A stretch of 64,000 nucleotides of DNA from positions 489,696 through 553,695 of the forward strand of contig VZTJ01002466.1 in the NCBI GenBank assembly GCA_013397795.1, in the 5' to 3' direction. This document shows positions 49,651 to 62,779 of this stretch, piece by piece (position 1 is the first letter of the stretch; each line of letters begins with the position of its first letter). The position numbers and the translations under genes are program-made. Source of the stretch: Orthonyx spaldingii (taxonomy: Eukaryota; Chordata; Aves; Passeriformes; Orthonychidae). Under the pieces are notes generated by a model. It was not told the DNA's origin, searched no databases, and saw only the letters and a program-made list of their open reading frames with translations.

Positions 49651-51806
49651 ACAGTTGTTCAAAATATAAAATGTCATCGTCCTCCTATGTTGAACCGTCC
49701 TCCCTCTCAGGGCTCTCAGTGTTCTATGAACAGCTGTCTTTCAATTTAAAGTTAAAAAGCAGGCAGTGGTTTGGTGAATCATTGACATAGCCCTAACACA
49801 ACTCATCTGCAGTCCTTTTACAATGATTTTAGCAGTTTTATTTACAGTTTGCCTGGATTGTGGGAACATTCCTGACATATCTCATGAGGTCATTGAAGGT
49901 ATAAATTATTTTTTTTTTGTTATCTTCCCTAAAGACTTTGGGTTAATTAAAATCCCAAGGCACTTGGTTCCTTTTTGAAACTTAGTGGCATTGGTTCTCC
50001 ACAAGAACAATGATTACTTAGGGCATAATTTGCTCAGCCTGGTCAATTTGTGGAGTAACATTACGTGCTGAGGAGCCCTACCTTGTGCATCCTGTCTTAG
50101 GATCCCCTGTAAAAGTGGTGGGGTTTTAATATTTACAACTATTTGTCAGTCTCCATGTGCTTAAATGTGGCTGTAGATGTTTTTCTAAAATGCCGTATCC
50201 CAAGTATGGAATAAGTCATTCCAAGCAGAAGAGGAGTAACATGAATTTGTTCAGCTCTTTAGCATTTTCTTACGTTTGGAAAATTCTGGATATATTTTTA
50301 CACATGGGAGGTTTTTTCTACAGGAAAGAGTTACCTCCCTTTACACAGGAGGGACTAAAAAGTGGTAGCATCTAAGAGGAGGTCTATGGATGCATATATA
50401 TTTCAAGCTGCAGCTTTGGATGTGTCTGTTTTAATCAGACTATGATGCCCAGATTTTCTCTCCAATGCATGAGGTAGTGCTTCAGAAAATCCTGTTATAA
50501 TGTTGCACCCAAAATAAGACCTCTAAGAACACATCCATAATGACTGTTGGGGGTTTGTCCTTCACTGAGGGATCACTTGTTTTCTTGTTGGCAACATCTT
50601 GAAAATGAGGCAGAGCTGAAAGTCCTTAGCCAAAAGTTTTCAGATAAGCTTCTTAATGGTTCTTTAATTTTCTGAATGCATTTTACTGCATTTCTCTCTA
50701 GTTGTTTACAAATAGAGTTAATTAAAACCTGTGATAATCAATGGAATAGGTATTAGTTTAGGTATAAAATGAGGTAGAGAGGTTGAAAAATTGCTTTAGG
50801 TGACAGGAAGTGCTAGGTATAGATTTCAGAAGTAGTAGTCCCCCTTCCTCCTCATAACACTAACACTTCTCTGAGAGTATTTTTAGTGTTTTTCAACACA
50901 CGTAAGTCGTGAGCTAACATGTTTTTGGCTCCTCCTTCCTGTGCCACCCACAACCTCTCCCCCCCAAAAAACTAAAAGAATCCTTCCATGTTCTGAAGTA
51001 GAAGGTGTACCAGAGTTTATATGGAATGGTCTGGGAAAAGGAAGCAAGTTTTATATTCATGAGTTTGAAGGAAAGCATTCATTTGGGGTTGAATCTCAAA
51101 AAGAAAATGGGTCAGGTGGAGAGCACTAAGAGGCAAGCAGTGTCTGAGAGCAGGTGGACAAAAAAACCAAAAGGGAAGACAATCTCTCAAAGAGTTGCAC
51201 AGGGCATGGAAAGGTCACCATCATTCATTCAGCATTTGCTTACGGTGATTCAAGGCACTGAGTCAGCAGGTGATTGGGACATCTGAAAGCCAGAAAGTGC
51301 CAAGTCTTTTGATGTTAACTTGAACCATTTGACAGATAGACTTTCACCACTGCATGGCATTTGCCTTTGCTATTTACTTAATTCATTAATATGGAAAGGG
51401 GAGAGGTAAAGTATTACCTGTTTCTTTTAATTTTGGGAGGACGTAGTCTTGTAGCAGTGAAAAAGACAAGTATACACAACAGGATGTGTGAATTACAAAA
51501 TTCAGCTCACCAAAAACCCTCTATTTGCAGACCATGTATGGATTTGGGATTACTTAAGCCTAAGGAAATGAATATGTGTTTTGGTGACAGCCCTGGTAAG
51601 CAGGGAAGGGAAGGTTTGAGTCTGATTAAATGGGCATTTTCAAGCACAACTAGGCATTGAGTACTGGAGATGGTAATGTTAGGAACTAGGATACCTATAA
51701 CTTATTTCTAACTAATCTAGCTGGACTAGCAGATTCCTCAACTATGGTGAATGAAGTTATGCAAACAGATGCATGTGAACCCAGAGAACAGTTGCTCTTG
51801 CTATTG
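49651..51806. other. AT-rich unique sequence, no gene seen
   Basis: No gene or repeat was seen apart from short T runs (near 49905). Confidence 0.6.
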
Positions 51807-52045
51807 CAGAATCACAGAATCCTTTAGGTTGGAAAGGGTTTCTGAGAACAAGGCCAACCTGTGACTGATCACCACCTTGTCAACTAGAGTATGGCACTGA
51901 GTGCTGTGTTCAGTCATTTCAGAACACCTCCAGGGATAGTGACTCCATCATCTCCCTGGGCACTCCATTCTAATGCTTAACAACCCCTTTCATTAAGAAA
52001 TTACCCCCAATGTCCAGCCTGAACTTCCCCTGGCAAAAGGATATC
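51807..52045 (-). mobile_element. CR1 LINE 3' end, 5'-truncated
   Basis: Read on the plus strand it begins AGAATCACAGAATCCTTTAG followed by GTTGGAAAGG. It continues with CACCTCCAGGGATAGTGACT, CCATCATCTCCCTGGGCA, CTTAACAACCCCTTTCATTA and CCTGAACTTCCCCTGGCA. This is the reverse complement of the classic bird CR1 3' region. Only about 240 bp remain, normal for CR1, which is usually cut short at its 5' end. No intact reverse transcriptase is present. Confidence 0.9.
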
Positions 52046-55000
52046 CTGCATAGTATGTTGCACCAAACTGCAGGCTACAATTTCTGACACTGCAGAGCAG
52101 GGGAAGGCAGCAGTCTGGGCTTTAGCCTGTATGTCACCTAGGTACATATTGTGTCTATATATAGCAATAATTGTAGAAATAATTTTTTTCCGTTGATTTC
52201 TAGAAATTGATTAATCTGAAGAGACTCATTTTGTTTGAATAAACATTTTAAATTATATGTGCAGAGCTTGTGAACAATGAAAACATCATCAGGTACAGCT
52301 GGAAGTATTGCACTCTATAATTAATATTTTTTTCCCTGTAAGAAACCTTAGTGTATACATAGGCAAGAAAATAAGTAACCTCACTGAATACTTGTTAAAA
52401 CTGTAACTATATATATAGCTCTTGGTATTACCTGTTCATCATACATCCTAGGTACTGTGACCCCATGAAACCAATAAACTGGTTCAAGAAATCCAATTTT
52501 TGTGGAACCACTGTCCTATTGGGACAAAGGAAATAATGAGGAACAGTCAAGGTTGTTGATGTTTCACCTGTCTGAAACTAACGTTTTTCCTTTGGTTAGC
52601 ACCAAGAATATTCCCAAATCATGAGAAAGAAGTTTACAGTTTAGTTCAGAGTAGTGGCACCCAGGAGGGAAGGATGGTACCACTGGAGAGATGTTCAGCA
52701 TAAGGAAACAAAGGGATTTAACTTCAAGTTACTTGGCAGTTCAAAGCAAAGTTTGGAAAGTGTAGAGAGTTCTAAGAATGCCTTGTAGGCTGAGGCTTTA
52801 GTAGGACAAGGCCGCAATGTAGGAGAAAGCAGGCTGGGCAGTGTTCTGGTAGTGTGGCTCCTGTATAAACTAAAGCTCTGCTTGGCCTTAAAAGCCAGAG
52901 TACGACATAGAAGATGTAGAGAAAAGAGTCAAGGCAGCTGAGGGATTTTTTCCTAAAATCAGCTATAGAAGAAAAAATAGTAATTATAAAGGCACGTGAA
53001 AGTATCATTGAGTCTGTCTCTCAGAGCAAAAACCTCTAAATCTCTTTACCAGTTCTAAGTATGGTTCCAAGCAGTTTTCCTTGTAGATGATTACATGATG
53101 AGCTCCTGTCTCAGAATTTATCTATCACAAGCTAGGGCTGTTTGGAGAATGCCTAATCAAGGCACATCAGATTGTGTGTAAGGTGCTAATGTAATCCAGC
53201 AGCAAATGAGCTTTCCTGCAATAGGAACTATAACTTCATTCATTGTTATCTGCGCTGTGGATACTCCTGCCTAGGCTGGGTCTTCAGGTGGTCATGTATC
53301 TTTCTTGCAGGCATGGGGCTCAGGTGCTCTCCAGAATATCAGCACCTCCTCAGCAATGCCAGCTCTGACCCATTGTTCAAGCATTAACCACATCTCTCTT
53401 TCTACACAGACTGAGATTCATAAGTGGAAATATTTAATTCAGACCAAACATCTTAATCATTTCAAAGTGATTTAATTTTGAGGATAGCTTTTACTCCAGG
53501 CAGCCTGACATGCTCCACCTTCTTGACGCTGTTGCCTTTAGAGTCAAGCCTACAGCCAGCTTTGAAATTCTTCACTGATTATCAAGTGGTATAGTTGCAC
53601 TGTTTCCAATTAAATGTATTCATTTATAGCAGTGCTTCTGCCGGGTGTGCTGTGAGCGCTGTGATCCAATTATTTCTTCATTGTAGGATTAGATGCAGCT
53701 CCAGACAGAGTGAGAAGACTAAAATCCCTAAATGTCTGGATCCACAATGAAGCAAATGAAGGGTAGAAAATAATTTGAATTCTAGGGTGTTTGCAAAACA
53801 GGAAAGAATGGCATGTTTATAGCATACTTCAGGAAAAAAAGAAGTGTCTTCTCTCGGTGTTTTTATCATCAAAAATTATATAAAGATTTGAAATATTTTT
53901 AATTTAAGAGTGACAGCTCTAGATAATAGGAACTTGGCTGAAGCAATAGCACTTAGTACTATCTTCAGAGTTCTGGAAAACTAAATCACACCTCAGTTTT
54001 GATTGTGTTCATTTTGCATTTTCCTCATAATTAAGAGGATTGGAAACACTCATCTTTCAGCAATGAAAATTGAAACGCCAAGCATAAAGGTGTGTGATCA
54101 GAGCTTTGAAAACCGTCTCGATTCTGAACGTAACTGTCTGTCAGCACAAGCAATAGCCAGCTATGACAGTGATTTTACAAGGCTGTTTCACTTTATCAGT
54201 TTCCTAGGTGAGCCATCTACTCATCTGGAAAATCACCGTTGTGTGGATGCACTGTGGAGACTTCTGGGTTCACTCCCTCTCTCATGGGTGTCACTGTTTT
54301 CACCACACTCCCACTGCCCTCACTGCTCTCTACTTTCAGACTTCTTTGGCCAGATGCTCTCTATTGAGTGCAGCTGGAACCACTAAAATAACCACACTAT
54401 CAAGCATTAACAATATTCCTGTGTTGTAGTATCATTTGCATTTTTGGGAAACAAAAAGGCAAGGTTAGGCAGGTTTTCCTATGCTTGCATGAAGTATGAA
54501 ACCCTGTATATGAAAAAAAATACAGTAAGTGAGCTTTAACTACAACACAAACACAACATAACTTAGGGACGTGAACTGCTAAAATATTATCCACAAATTG
54601 TCAAGAGATCACCTAGAAATTGTTTCTGTCTGAAGACGAAACAACTTATTCTGAATTACACATCTTTCACAGACTTTGTAATGCATGAGTTAAGATTTTA
54701 ACATTTTTCTTCAAATTTTACCCCTTTGGCATAGCTAAATCAAGATGAGAAGATGAAACTTTTTGGTTTTCCTTCTTATTTTTAACACCTCTGGTAGACA
54801 ACCTGTTTGATCATTGTAGTGTCTTGAGTCTTCATGAATCTCATTGACTTTTCTTATTCCTTATAAACCTGTATAAATTACAGATATGAATGGCCATAAA
54901 AGTGTTTTTGAAGAAAAACAGCTTTGGATGGACAGATGATGTAAAATACTTTTATTTCATTAGCTTAAATGAAATAATGCTAATTTAAAGGCATTAAACC

Positions 55001-56329
55001 TAGAAGTGTGTGTTGATAGGTTTATCAAGGGCCATCAGGCAGAGCTATTGCTTAAATAGTTAACTGGCAATCTGAGAAACTTATGATGGGAAAAACTAGA
55101 ATTTAGTGAAAATAATTAAAAACACCCATTTGTTTTATGTAGCATTGGGTACTCAGTTAAGCTACATTATTTTTCATGAAAGCAGAACTGTGAAAATTAA
55201 AAATGTGCATTTTTGCAAAAAGTTTTGTGCTAAAATCGTGTAGTCAAATTTGTTCAGTTTCTTCTTCACTTCTTCTTCTTCACCAAATCACTGCAAACAT
55301 TTTTCAGGTATTTACAGACAAAAATATTATTTGAAAGCAATAGATACAACTGTCTTTTTCATTAGTATCAATGAATAATTCTTCTTGTGAAAGGCAGCCT
55401 CTCAGTCATGTGAGACCATGAAATGTTCTTTTCCATTTGACTAGGGTTTTCAAATCTTGGGGATTGTTATCTCTGAGTCCCAAACATATAGATTATTCTT
55501 AAGACTCATAAATTTAAGAATAACACCACGAATTTGCAGAGGAAGATGTGATTTTTACACACTTAAGTTGACAAGGTAAATGAGAGCAATTAATCATAAA
55601 TTACAATAGCAGAGCATGACTAGTCATCATTATGTGCTTTTTCTGTACAGATCATGATTGTTCCTGTCTGAGGCTATTGCAATTAGAGACAAAGATGCAG
55701 AAATTGATTTGTTCAGCTGTTTCTTAGTTATGGTAGCAATGTGTCAAACCACTCTGGTCACTGCTCTTCTGCCACAAGGAGTGGTCTTGTTGAGGAATAC
55801 ACTTCGAGCAAGTAGCTGCAGATCATGAGTACATACAATCCCAGGGATTCCTTTCTTGGGAAACCCTTCCCAAAGGCACCAGCTCAAGCTGGTTGGTCTA
55901 TCACAATTAAATTACTCAAAGCAACCAGAGAGTTGTAACTCTGCTACGGGAAATCCAGGTCTGAGCCAATAAGGAAACCCTGTTTGACTGTGTGAGTGTG
56001 GGGTGTGCAGGGAGTCAAGTGGGGCACCCATCAGGTCACTGGAGCCACTCAATGCAAAGGGACTTCAGTCCCAGCAGTAAAGTCTGGAGTGGTGTGAGCA
56101 GGACTGCCAGAGTGGCTCCTGGGTGGTCAGAGAGGAAAGTTTCCTTAACAGCCTTATTCAATGTCCTCCATGTTATTAATTGCCCAATGTTCAGGATCCT
56201 GAATGCATGTGACATACATTGTCATTCAGAGTAATTCTAGTCATGTAAATTTCCACAGTGGAAAGCAGAATCTATATTGTCCAGTACCTTAAGCTAGGAA
56301 TAGATGAAGGTTTGGAGTTGAATTGACTT
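52046..56329. other. AT-rich unique sequence, no gene seen
   Basis: No gene or mobile element was recognised. A 127-codon frame at 54003-54386 overlaps another frame and has no domain. The part at 55740-56160 is less AT-rich but unclassified. Confidence 0.55.
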
Positions 56330-56900
56330 TGTCATTCAACAATTAATGTGGCAGCACAAGTTTAAAGCCACTGCAAATTTCAGGCTAACAGCTGACAGTT
56401 TTCTTAACAATTAGTTTTAAAATCTATCATTTAATTATTAGCTTGAAGGACACTGCAAATGAACACCATAGGTATCCCATTTACATGTTTAATTGGATTA
56501 GTCTCCTGACTTTCAGAATCTAGCAATTAATTTGTCTGGGCATTTTTTTCCAGATAGCTAAATGGTTAATCTTTTGTATTTCAGTGCATGGATTCACGTC
56601 ACACATTTTTATATTGAAAAATTAATTGTTCCTCTGCACCGTTGTTCTCCTGTTTCTGTACGACCTGTTGTAGAACAAATTTTGCTTCTTGAAATAAGTG
56701 TGACTACTTAACATAGCTGTGCTTTGCATTTTGAAATAATTGATTTTATATTACCTGCAAATGCTTTGCTTTCAGTTATGAAATCAAAAAGAGAAAATCT
56801 AATGCCTAATATTATGTGCATGCAGAGTCAATAAATAAACACTTCTTCCTATGTTAAATTTCACTTATCTGTTTAATAATTAACAACTGTTTGGGCAAAA
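56330..56900. promoter_or_regulatory. AT-rich block dense in homeodomain-type sites (candidate)
   Basis: TAATTA/ATTAAT-type words recur through this block (ACAATTAATG, TTTAATTATTAG, GCAATTAATTTG, AAATTAATTG, AATAATTAAC). They are interspersed with non-repetitive sequence such as CAGCTGACAG and GATTCACGTCAC. There is no simple repeat or transposon. Such texture is common in vertebrate conserved non-coding elements, but AT-rich DNA also gives these words by chance. Confidence 0.15.
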
Positions 56901-57435
56901 TAAGATGCGATGACATGGTTGTCATGATTATCTCCTTAACACTAAAATCTAAGGTTTTCAAGAGGATTTGCAACCCATGGGTCCCATTTTAACCTCTGGG
57001 GACACACATGACTTTTATCTTTGTAATATAGCTATATAATAGACACTTGTCTATTCACCTTCTAGGCATGACAACAGCATAAATCTTAATAATATAGATG
57101 TTAGATTGAGATGTGTTCAGAAATCTCCATCACTCAGAGGTTTATTGTCAACCATGTTGCTTGTCATCTTGGTTGTATGTTTGGAAACCATCAGGTTTCC
57201 ACCTGAGGTGGGCCATTCTTGGTAGTTCAAGGGTCCTTCAGGACCATAAAGGGCAAGGAAGCACAGCTGACTTTTCTGTCCTTCTATCCAGTTCTCCAGT
57301 TCTCACCAGAGGAATTTCCCGATATGATGTCACTGTTTATTTTGTTATATTTCTCATTTTTTGCACATCAAAACACTGATACTGAATTTGGCATGGAATC
57401 CAAAAGTCAAGTCTGAGGTACTTTTCCATTGAAAG
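56901..57435. other. AT-rich unique sequence, no gene seen
   Basis: Nothing recognisable was found. The base run GAAAG at 57431-57435 is the likely left target duplication of the next LTR. Confidence 0.6.
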
Positions 57436-58009
57436 TGTATCGGGTTTGCATGGCCAGGTTTTGGTAGCAAAGGGGGCTATAGGGGTGGCTTCTGTGAGAG
57501 GCTGCCAGAAGCTTCCTCACGTCCAGCAGAGCCAATGCCAACTGGCTCCAAAGATGGATGTGCCGCTGGCCAAGGCTGGGACAATCAGGAATGGTGGTAA
57601 ACACCTCTGTGATAACAGATTTAAGAAGAATAAAAGTCATTACACGGTTGTAACTGCAGCCAGGGAAGAGCAGGGTGAGGATAAGTGAGAAGAACAACTA
57701 TGCAGACACCAAGCCCATGGTGCAGATCATGGTGAAGCAGCTGTGGAAGTGTGGGGTGGAAGGAAGGTGTTTTAGCATTTGTTTTTGTTTGTTATTATCC
57801 TGCTCTGATTTTATTAATAATAAATTCAATTAATATCCCCAATTCAAGTCTGTTTTGCCCATGGTGGTATTTGATGAGTGATCTCTCTCTGTCCTTGTCT
57901 CAACCCATGAACCCTTCATTATCTTTTCTCTCCCCTGTCCACCTGTGCAGGGCAGTGATATAGAGGCTTTGGTAGGTGCCTCACATCCAGCCAGGGTCAA
58001 CTGATTGCA
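57436..58009 (+). mobile_element. family B solo LTR with internal deletions
   Basis: It starts TGTATCGGGTTTGCATGGCC and carries CAGAGCCAATGCCAACTGG, CTCTGTGATAACAGATTTAA, ATTATCCTGCTCTGATTTTA, AATAAA (57819-57824), GAGTGATCTCTCTCTGTCC and CATCCAGCCAGGGTCAACTG. It is 574 bp against about 1,004 bp for the copy at 23367. About 50 bp are missing near 57711 and about 370 bp near 57745, removing the CCATGG-rich central region. Flanks read GAAAG on the left and GAAAA on the right, a 5-bp target duplication with one mismatch. Five bases suits an ERVL-like or class III element. Short open frames on both strands are artefacts. Confidence 0.85.
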
Positions 58010-58368
58010 GAAAATTACCAGTAATGGCTTTCCAGAGATATAATAAATAGCTCTGCTCATACTGGGCAAAAATGTGTTTTTACTGATGTGTTGATACGTG
58101 TAAAATGTAAAGTTACCTCAGGCTCCATTCAACAAAGTATTCACATATGTGAACTCTATTAATTATAACAATTACACATGTATTTTTGATTGGGAAGCCC
58201 CATTCCATAAAAAAAAAAAAATAGAATCCTCAGTCTCCATAGATGTCAATGGGGCTGAATGTGTCTCATTTTAAGATATTTAACACTTGGGAAAATTAGA
58301 CCATAATCAGTGAAATATCCTTCTTGCAAGTCAGTGTCCTGAGAGCAGATCTCTTCAACGGCAGTGAT
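58010..58368. other. unique sequence between two repeats
   Basis: No gene was seen. An A13 run lies near 58208-58220. The segment close to 58330-58368 could be the more decayed upstream end of the CR1 that follows. Confidence 0.5.
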
Positions 58369-58672
58369 TGTAGCGAGGTCGGTGTCGCCTCTTCTGCCAG
58401 GCAAGTAGCAGTAGGACAAGGGGAAAAATGGTCTCAAGTTGCACCAGGTGAGGTTCAGGGTTGAATATTAGGGAAAAATTCATCACTGAAAGAGTGGTGA
58501 AGCTTTGGAACAGGCTGCCCAGGGAAATGGTGGAGTCACCATCACAGGAAGTGTTCAAGAGTAGATGTGGCAATTTATTATGGTTTAGTGGGCATGGTGA
58601 CATTAGGCCAAAGGTTGAACTTGAAGATCTTGGAGGTCTTTTCCAATCTTAATGATTCTATGATTCTACATT
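58369..58672 (+). mobile_element. CR1 LINE 3' end with octamer tail
   Basis: The sequence runs AGCGAGGTCGGTGTCGCCTC, AGTAGCAGTAGGACAAGG, AACAGGCTGCCCAGGGAAAT, GGTGGAGTCACCATCAC, CTTGGAGGTCTTTTCCAATC, and ends ATGATTCTATGATTCTA. This is the bird CR1 3' end in sense orientation, with about two units of the 8-bp tail. The short frame ...ERVVKLWNRLPREMVESPSQ is the CR1 end region, not a host gene. It is about 300 bp and 5'-truncated. A direct comparison with the minus-strand copy at 51.8 kb suggests a different subfamily or age. Confidence 0.95.
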
Positions 58673-61600
58673 TAGTTCCATGCCATGTTTACTACCTTAA
58701 AAAAAATCTGTTTCATCAGCATCTAAGCTATAAGCAGATAACATCACAGGTAGCCACAGGTAACTTACCCATTCCCTGAGTTCAGTGTTGTCTCGTGGGC
58801 TATATGATAGCTGCTTGACAGATCTGGAAGCATTACAGTTATATGATTATTTCCAAAACTAATTTCAAGTAACTTATTCGAAGTAACTGAAGGTAACAGC
58901 ATGAGTTAGTAACTCAGCTAACAACATGAGAAGGATTTTTTCTTATTAGTCATTTTTAGATCAAGAGCACAGCAACATTTAATATATTGTGTTCTACAAA
59001 AAACAATTGCTGTTTATTTGTGGCTGCTGCTGTTAATTACATGTCTACCCACATTCTTGCAGGGGTACTTCTAAAAACCTGCATGTTAAACTGAAACCAA
59101 GCTGCAAGACTGCGTCAGGTATTGCTTTTAACTAGAGGAACTGCACTGATGCCAACTCCTGAAGAGTGTATATTCCCCTATCCATGAAGGATATAAATTG
59201 ATAAAACCATCACTGAGTGACTGTTCTGTGGCTGCTACAGTAGTTCATACTCTAGTTCCTGTTTTTATTTCTGATGGTCACTATATCACTTCTTTCACAG
59301 TACTATATTGTTCCAGTAATGCTGTACACCTAGGATATGCTCATAGCCAAAATACTTCTCATGGGTTCACTGGAGATTTTGTCTCCACCTCATTTTCAAT
59401 TTCCCAAATATATTCCAGTTTCTTAGTGTTGTTGGGTAATTAGATGAGTAAAACAGAAAAATGAAATTAAACATCTGTATAAGTAGTGTGTATTTAATAG
59501 GCTAAACACTCCTCTGGCATATGTTTCTCGACTTGTATTTTTGCTTTTGTTATTACTGTTGAATAGAAGATAATAACACTGGTAATAAGTCTAACAGATT
59601 GTTTTTAATACTGGCAGAATGAAAGAAGATGTGAGACCCAGAATATATACCATTAAAATTGCATCTTCTAAGAGGCTACAAACTTTGCTAGCCAGATTGT
59701 AATCCTTTATTAAAAAAAACTGCTCAACATAAACCAGACATTAGACAGTCCCTCTGGCAAAAGGCCAAAGCTGAACTCTTAGAGGAATATTAAAAAAATC
59801 CTCTTACACAGTTTCCGCAGGGCTTTGGGCTTCATCTCTTAACATATTGCTACTTCGAAGATAATTTCCTTGGGGGAGTGTTCTGGTGTCTTTACCAACA
59901 GAGAATGTCTGTTTCTAAAAAGAATTGCAAAGTCTGTGATTCTCCACAATCATAACTGAACAAGATCATTCCCATAGGATATTTCAGGGCAAAAACCATG
60001 ACAGCAAACCCAAGAGCAATGACAATATGAGAAAGTTCAGCTAATAGTAATAATTTCTTAATGCAAGCATTTCTATACTTCTCTGGGTACTCAAAAATCA
60101 TACAAGTCTGTATGAAACACAGTGCATGCCAATGAGGTATATAGAGACATCTTTTAATTATTAGTTTTACTTTTGAGCACTTCTATTAAGATTGTTTTGT
60201 GGCATGCAAATTCTTTCCTTTCTCTTGGGGTGTAGGTAGCTGAACAAAGCAGCCTGTGTTCACTGCCCCATTCTTCTCCCAAGGGACACCAATAATTTGA
60301 GGTTATGTAAATTAATCCCCTGGAAGTTTCTTCTAAATGGAAATACTCATTTGGAAGATCTAACACCTGTTGATCTGCTACCTGTCCTTCACTCTGCAGA
60401 GATGGAGCCTATAGTACTGTGGAGACACAGTTGTGATACTGAAAATGGCCTGGGTGCATATGTCCAGCACTGAAATTTAAACAGAATTTTCAAGCTGCAT
60501 GTAGCTCTTTATTACTAGAGCAAGAAATGTGAATATGTGAGTGGTGATCACTCTAACTGTACAGGAAGAAGCTGTGACCTCCTTGTCTTGTATGTAAGCA
60601 TCTGTGTTCGAGTTCTTATTTTGTCTGGTTTAATTGTATTTTTTAGTCTTTTCCCTTTATCAAAACAAAAGCCAATAGAATCTGGACTAGAACTTTAGAA
60701 ATATGATTACTGTGGTTTATTGATAAAAATCATGAATAGTCATGCTTGGGCTTAAAGATCATCAGTTCTGGAAATTGATTTTACAATTTTCTAATCAATC
60801 GCAGTAAATGCTGGTGGATGGTTATCTGAGCATTTCAGAACATACCTATTTGAATGAAATAACCGTTCCTAAGCATACAAGAGTGTAAAACACATGTCAA
60901 ATTCCTGATTTTCTTCTCTGCTAAAACAGGGGGCATGTCAAATCCTTCAACATCAGTGACATTGGATTTGGACTATGTGAAACACAAAAACCACAGGCAT
61001 TCCTGCAGTTAGTGAATTGGCACTCATGGGTGGCCCACATAAGCTCAAAGAGTGCATTAATAATTTAAATAAAATATTCCTTCATTTTTTTTCCCTCAGG
61101 AGAACTTTCTATAAAGGTATAATGTCTTTTTTTCCTGCAGTTTGTCTGCTCTTTCCTGTCATTCCTGTGGGTTGGTGGTTTATAAACTCAACCAAATTGT
61201 TACTCTTATTTAAAATTCACTAGAAGTCAGGGGCCTCCATGAAAATTACATGTGTAACGATGTACTGCATAGCAAGAAATGAACTCTGCCCTGAAGAGAT
61301 ACAGCTTAGATGAAAGGCAACGATGAAGCCCTAGCCTCTATGCCAGTAAGGTGAAGAGAGAAACAGGTGAAGTCCTGAAAGGTTGTGGGAGCCTAGGCAG
61401 TCAAATGTTTTCAAGGAGTTGGCTTTAAAGTCTCCTTTTTAAAATTCAGCATTATATGAGCAACAGTGAAGTTCTCATACGGAAGGGTTCCAAGCCATGT
61501 TGGTATTTTGATGTGGTGGCAAAACTGGATTGGGACCTGAAAGTAGCACGGCTCTGTTAACTCTCTAACAGTGCTTGTTGGCTTGGGCACTGTGCCATGC

Positions 61601-62742
61601 TGATGCAGCTGTATTGCTTCCCATTCCAGGGCTACATCACTTGGTTCACTCGACTGGGTGTGTTTATGTAGTTTAAGCAACTCTTAAAGTTTATGTAAGA
61701 GGAAAAAACCCAGCTCTCAGTTCTTCAGTCCCAGACTAGTATTGCCACAGTATTCCCTTCATTGTTTCCCTCAGTAGTCCCTTCTGTATGTAACATAATT
61801 CTACTGGAATAATTCAAAAGAAGAAATTAATGATGCATTAAATAATGTCTTTTGCATAAAAGAAAATATTACTGAAATCTGTATTCCTGAAGTTCACACC
61901 TTTTTCTTTAGATAAGTTCAGCTCAGACTATACTAATGTCCCAGCTTGGAACTAGTCGTGTTTCATCTGGAAGGAGCAAAGGCAGTCTCTGTGCAGCCTC
62001 TCCCAAGCAGGCAGTTTGGCTCATTTCGTCACACCGCATGTGAGTTCTGGAGGAAGTTCAAAAAAGGTTCACTGGGGTCTCAGTAGTGCCCTTGGTCATA
62101 AACACATGAAAAAGCCACAAATCCTGGCAGGATTTATTTAAGGCGTCTTTCTATTGTGTTCTCTGCTTCCTGTGTGTCCTCAAAACCATGGATGTGGTAA
62201 TCTGCTGACAAAAGCAAGCTTTACTACTGTCAGTGCTTCAGAATCAATACTGCTGAAGAAGAGCAAGCTGGGATCCCCCACAGCTCCTCCATCCTCCACA
62301 GCCCCTCCACACACCTCCAACAGCTCAAACTCTGTTTCCATACACTGTCTCTGGTGGCTGATAATGACAAGGGAAGGTCACAACTTCATTGGAAATGACC
62401 AGAAGGAATGAGCTTGCGGCATTGACAGATCAGAAATGTTAATTCTGACCTGAAAAGAAAAGCACCATGACTGCCTGGTGCTGAGCCCTGGTCCTCGCTC
62501 AGTGAGTTTATTCGAAAGGGGCTTGAGGTACTACTTTTTCTTGAGGTGGGTGCACAGGAGAAATGTAACAATATTCTCAGGAGGTTGAAAAACAAGCTTT
62601 ACCGGAAAACTTTAGTAAATCAGGAATTTGGCAAAATTTAAAACAAACATTCTATCCAAGGCATTTCACAGTGCATCGATTTGGAAAACTCTACCCATCC
62701 AACTTTAATTTATCCACATTTCAAGAAGAGGAAATTGGAAGT
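58673..62742. other. AT-rich unique sequence, no gene seen
   Basis: No gene, RNA gene or repeat family was recognised. Open frames are all below 90 codons and without domains. Confidence 0.6.
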
Positions 62743-62779
62743 AGAAAAGAAGAGAAAAAAGGAAAAAGAAAGAGAAAAG
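62743..62779 (+). repeat. 37-base purine-only tract
   Basis: The tract consists only of A and G (units such as GAAAAAGAAAGAG) and is bounded by T and C. Purine tracts of this kind can form triplex DNA. No linked gene is visible. Confidence 0.9.

Noticed and set aside
58461..58652. 63-codon frame with a CR1-like sequence
   Set aside because: It is the end region of a 5'-truncated CR1, not a gene.
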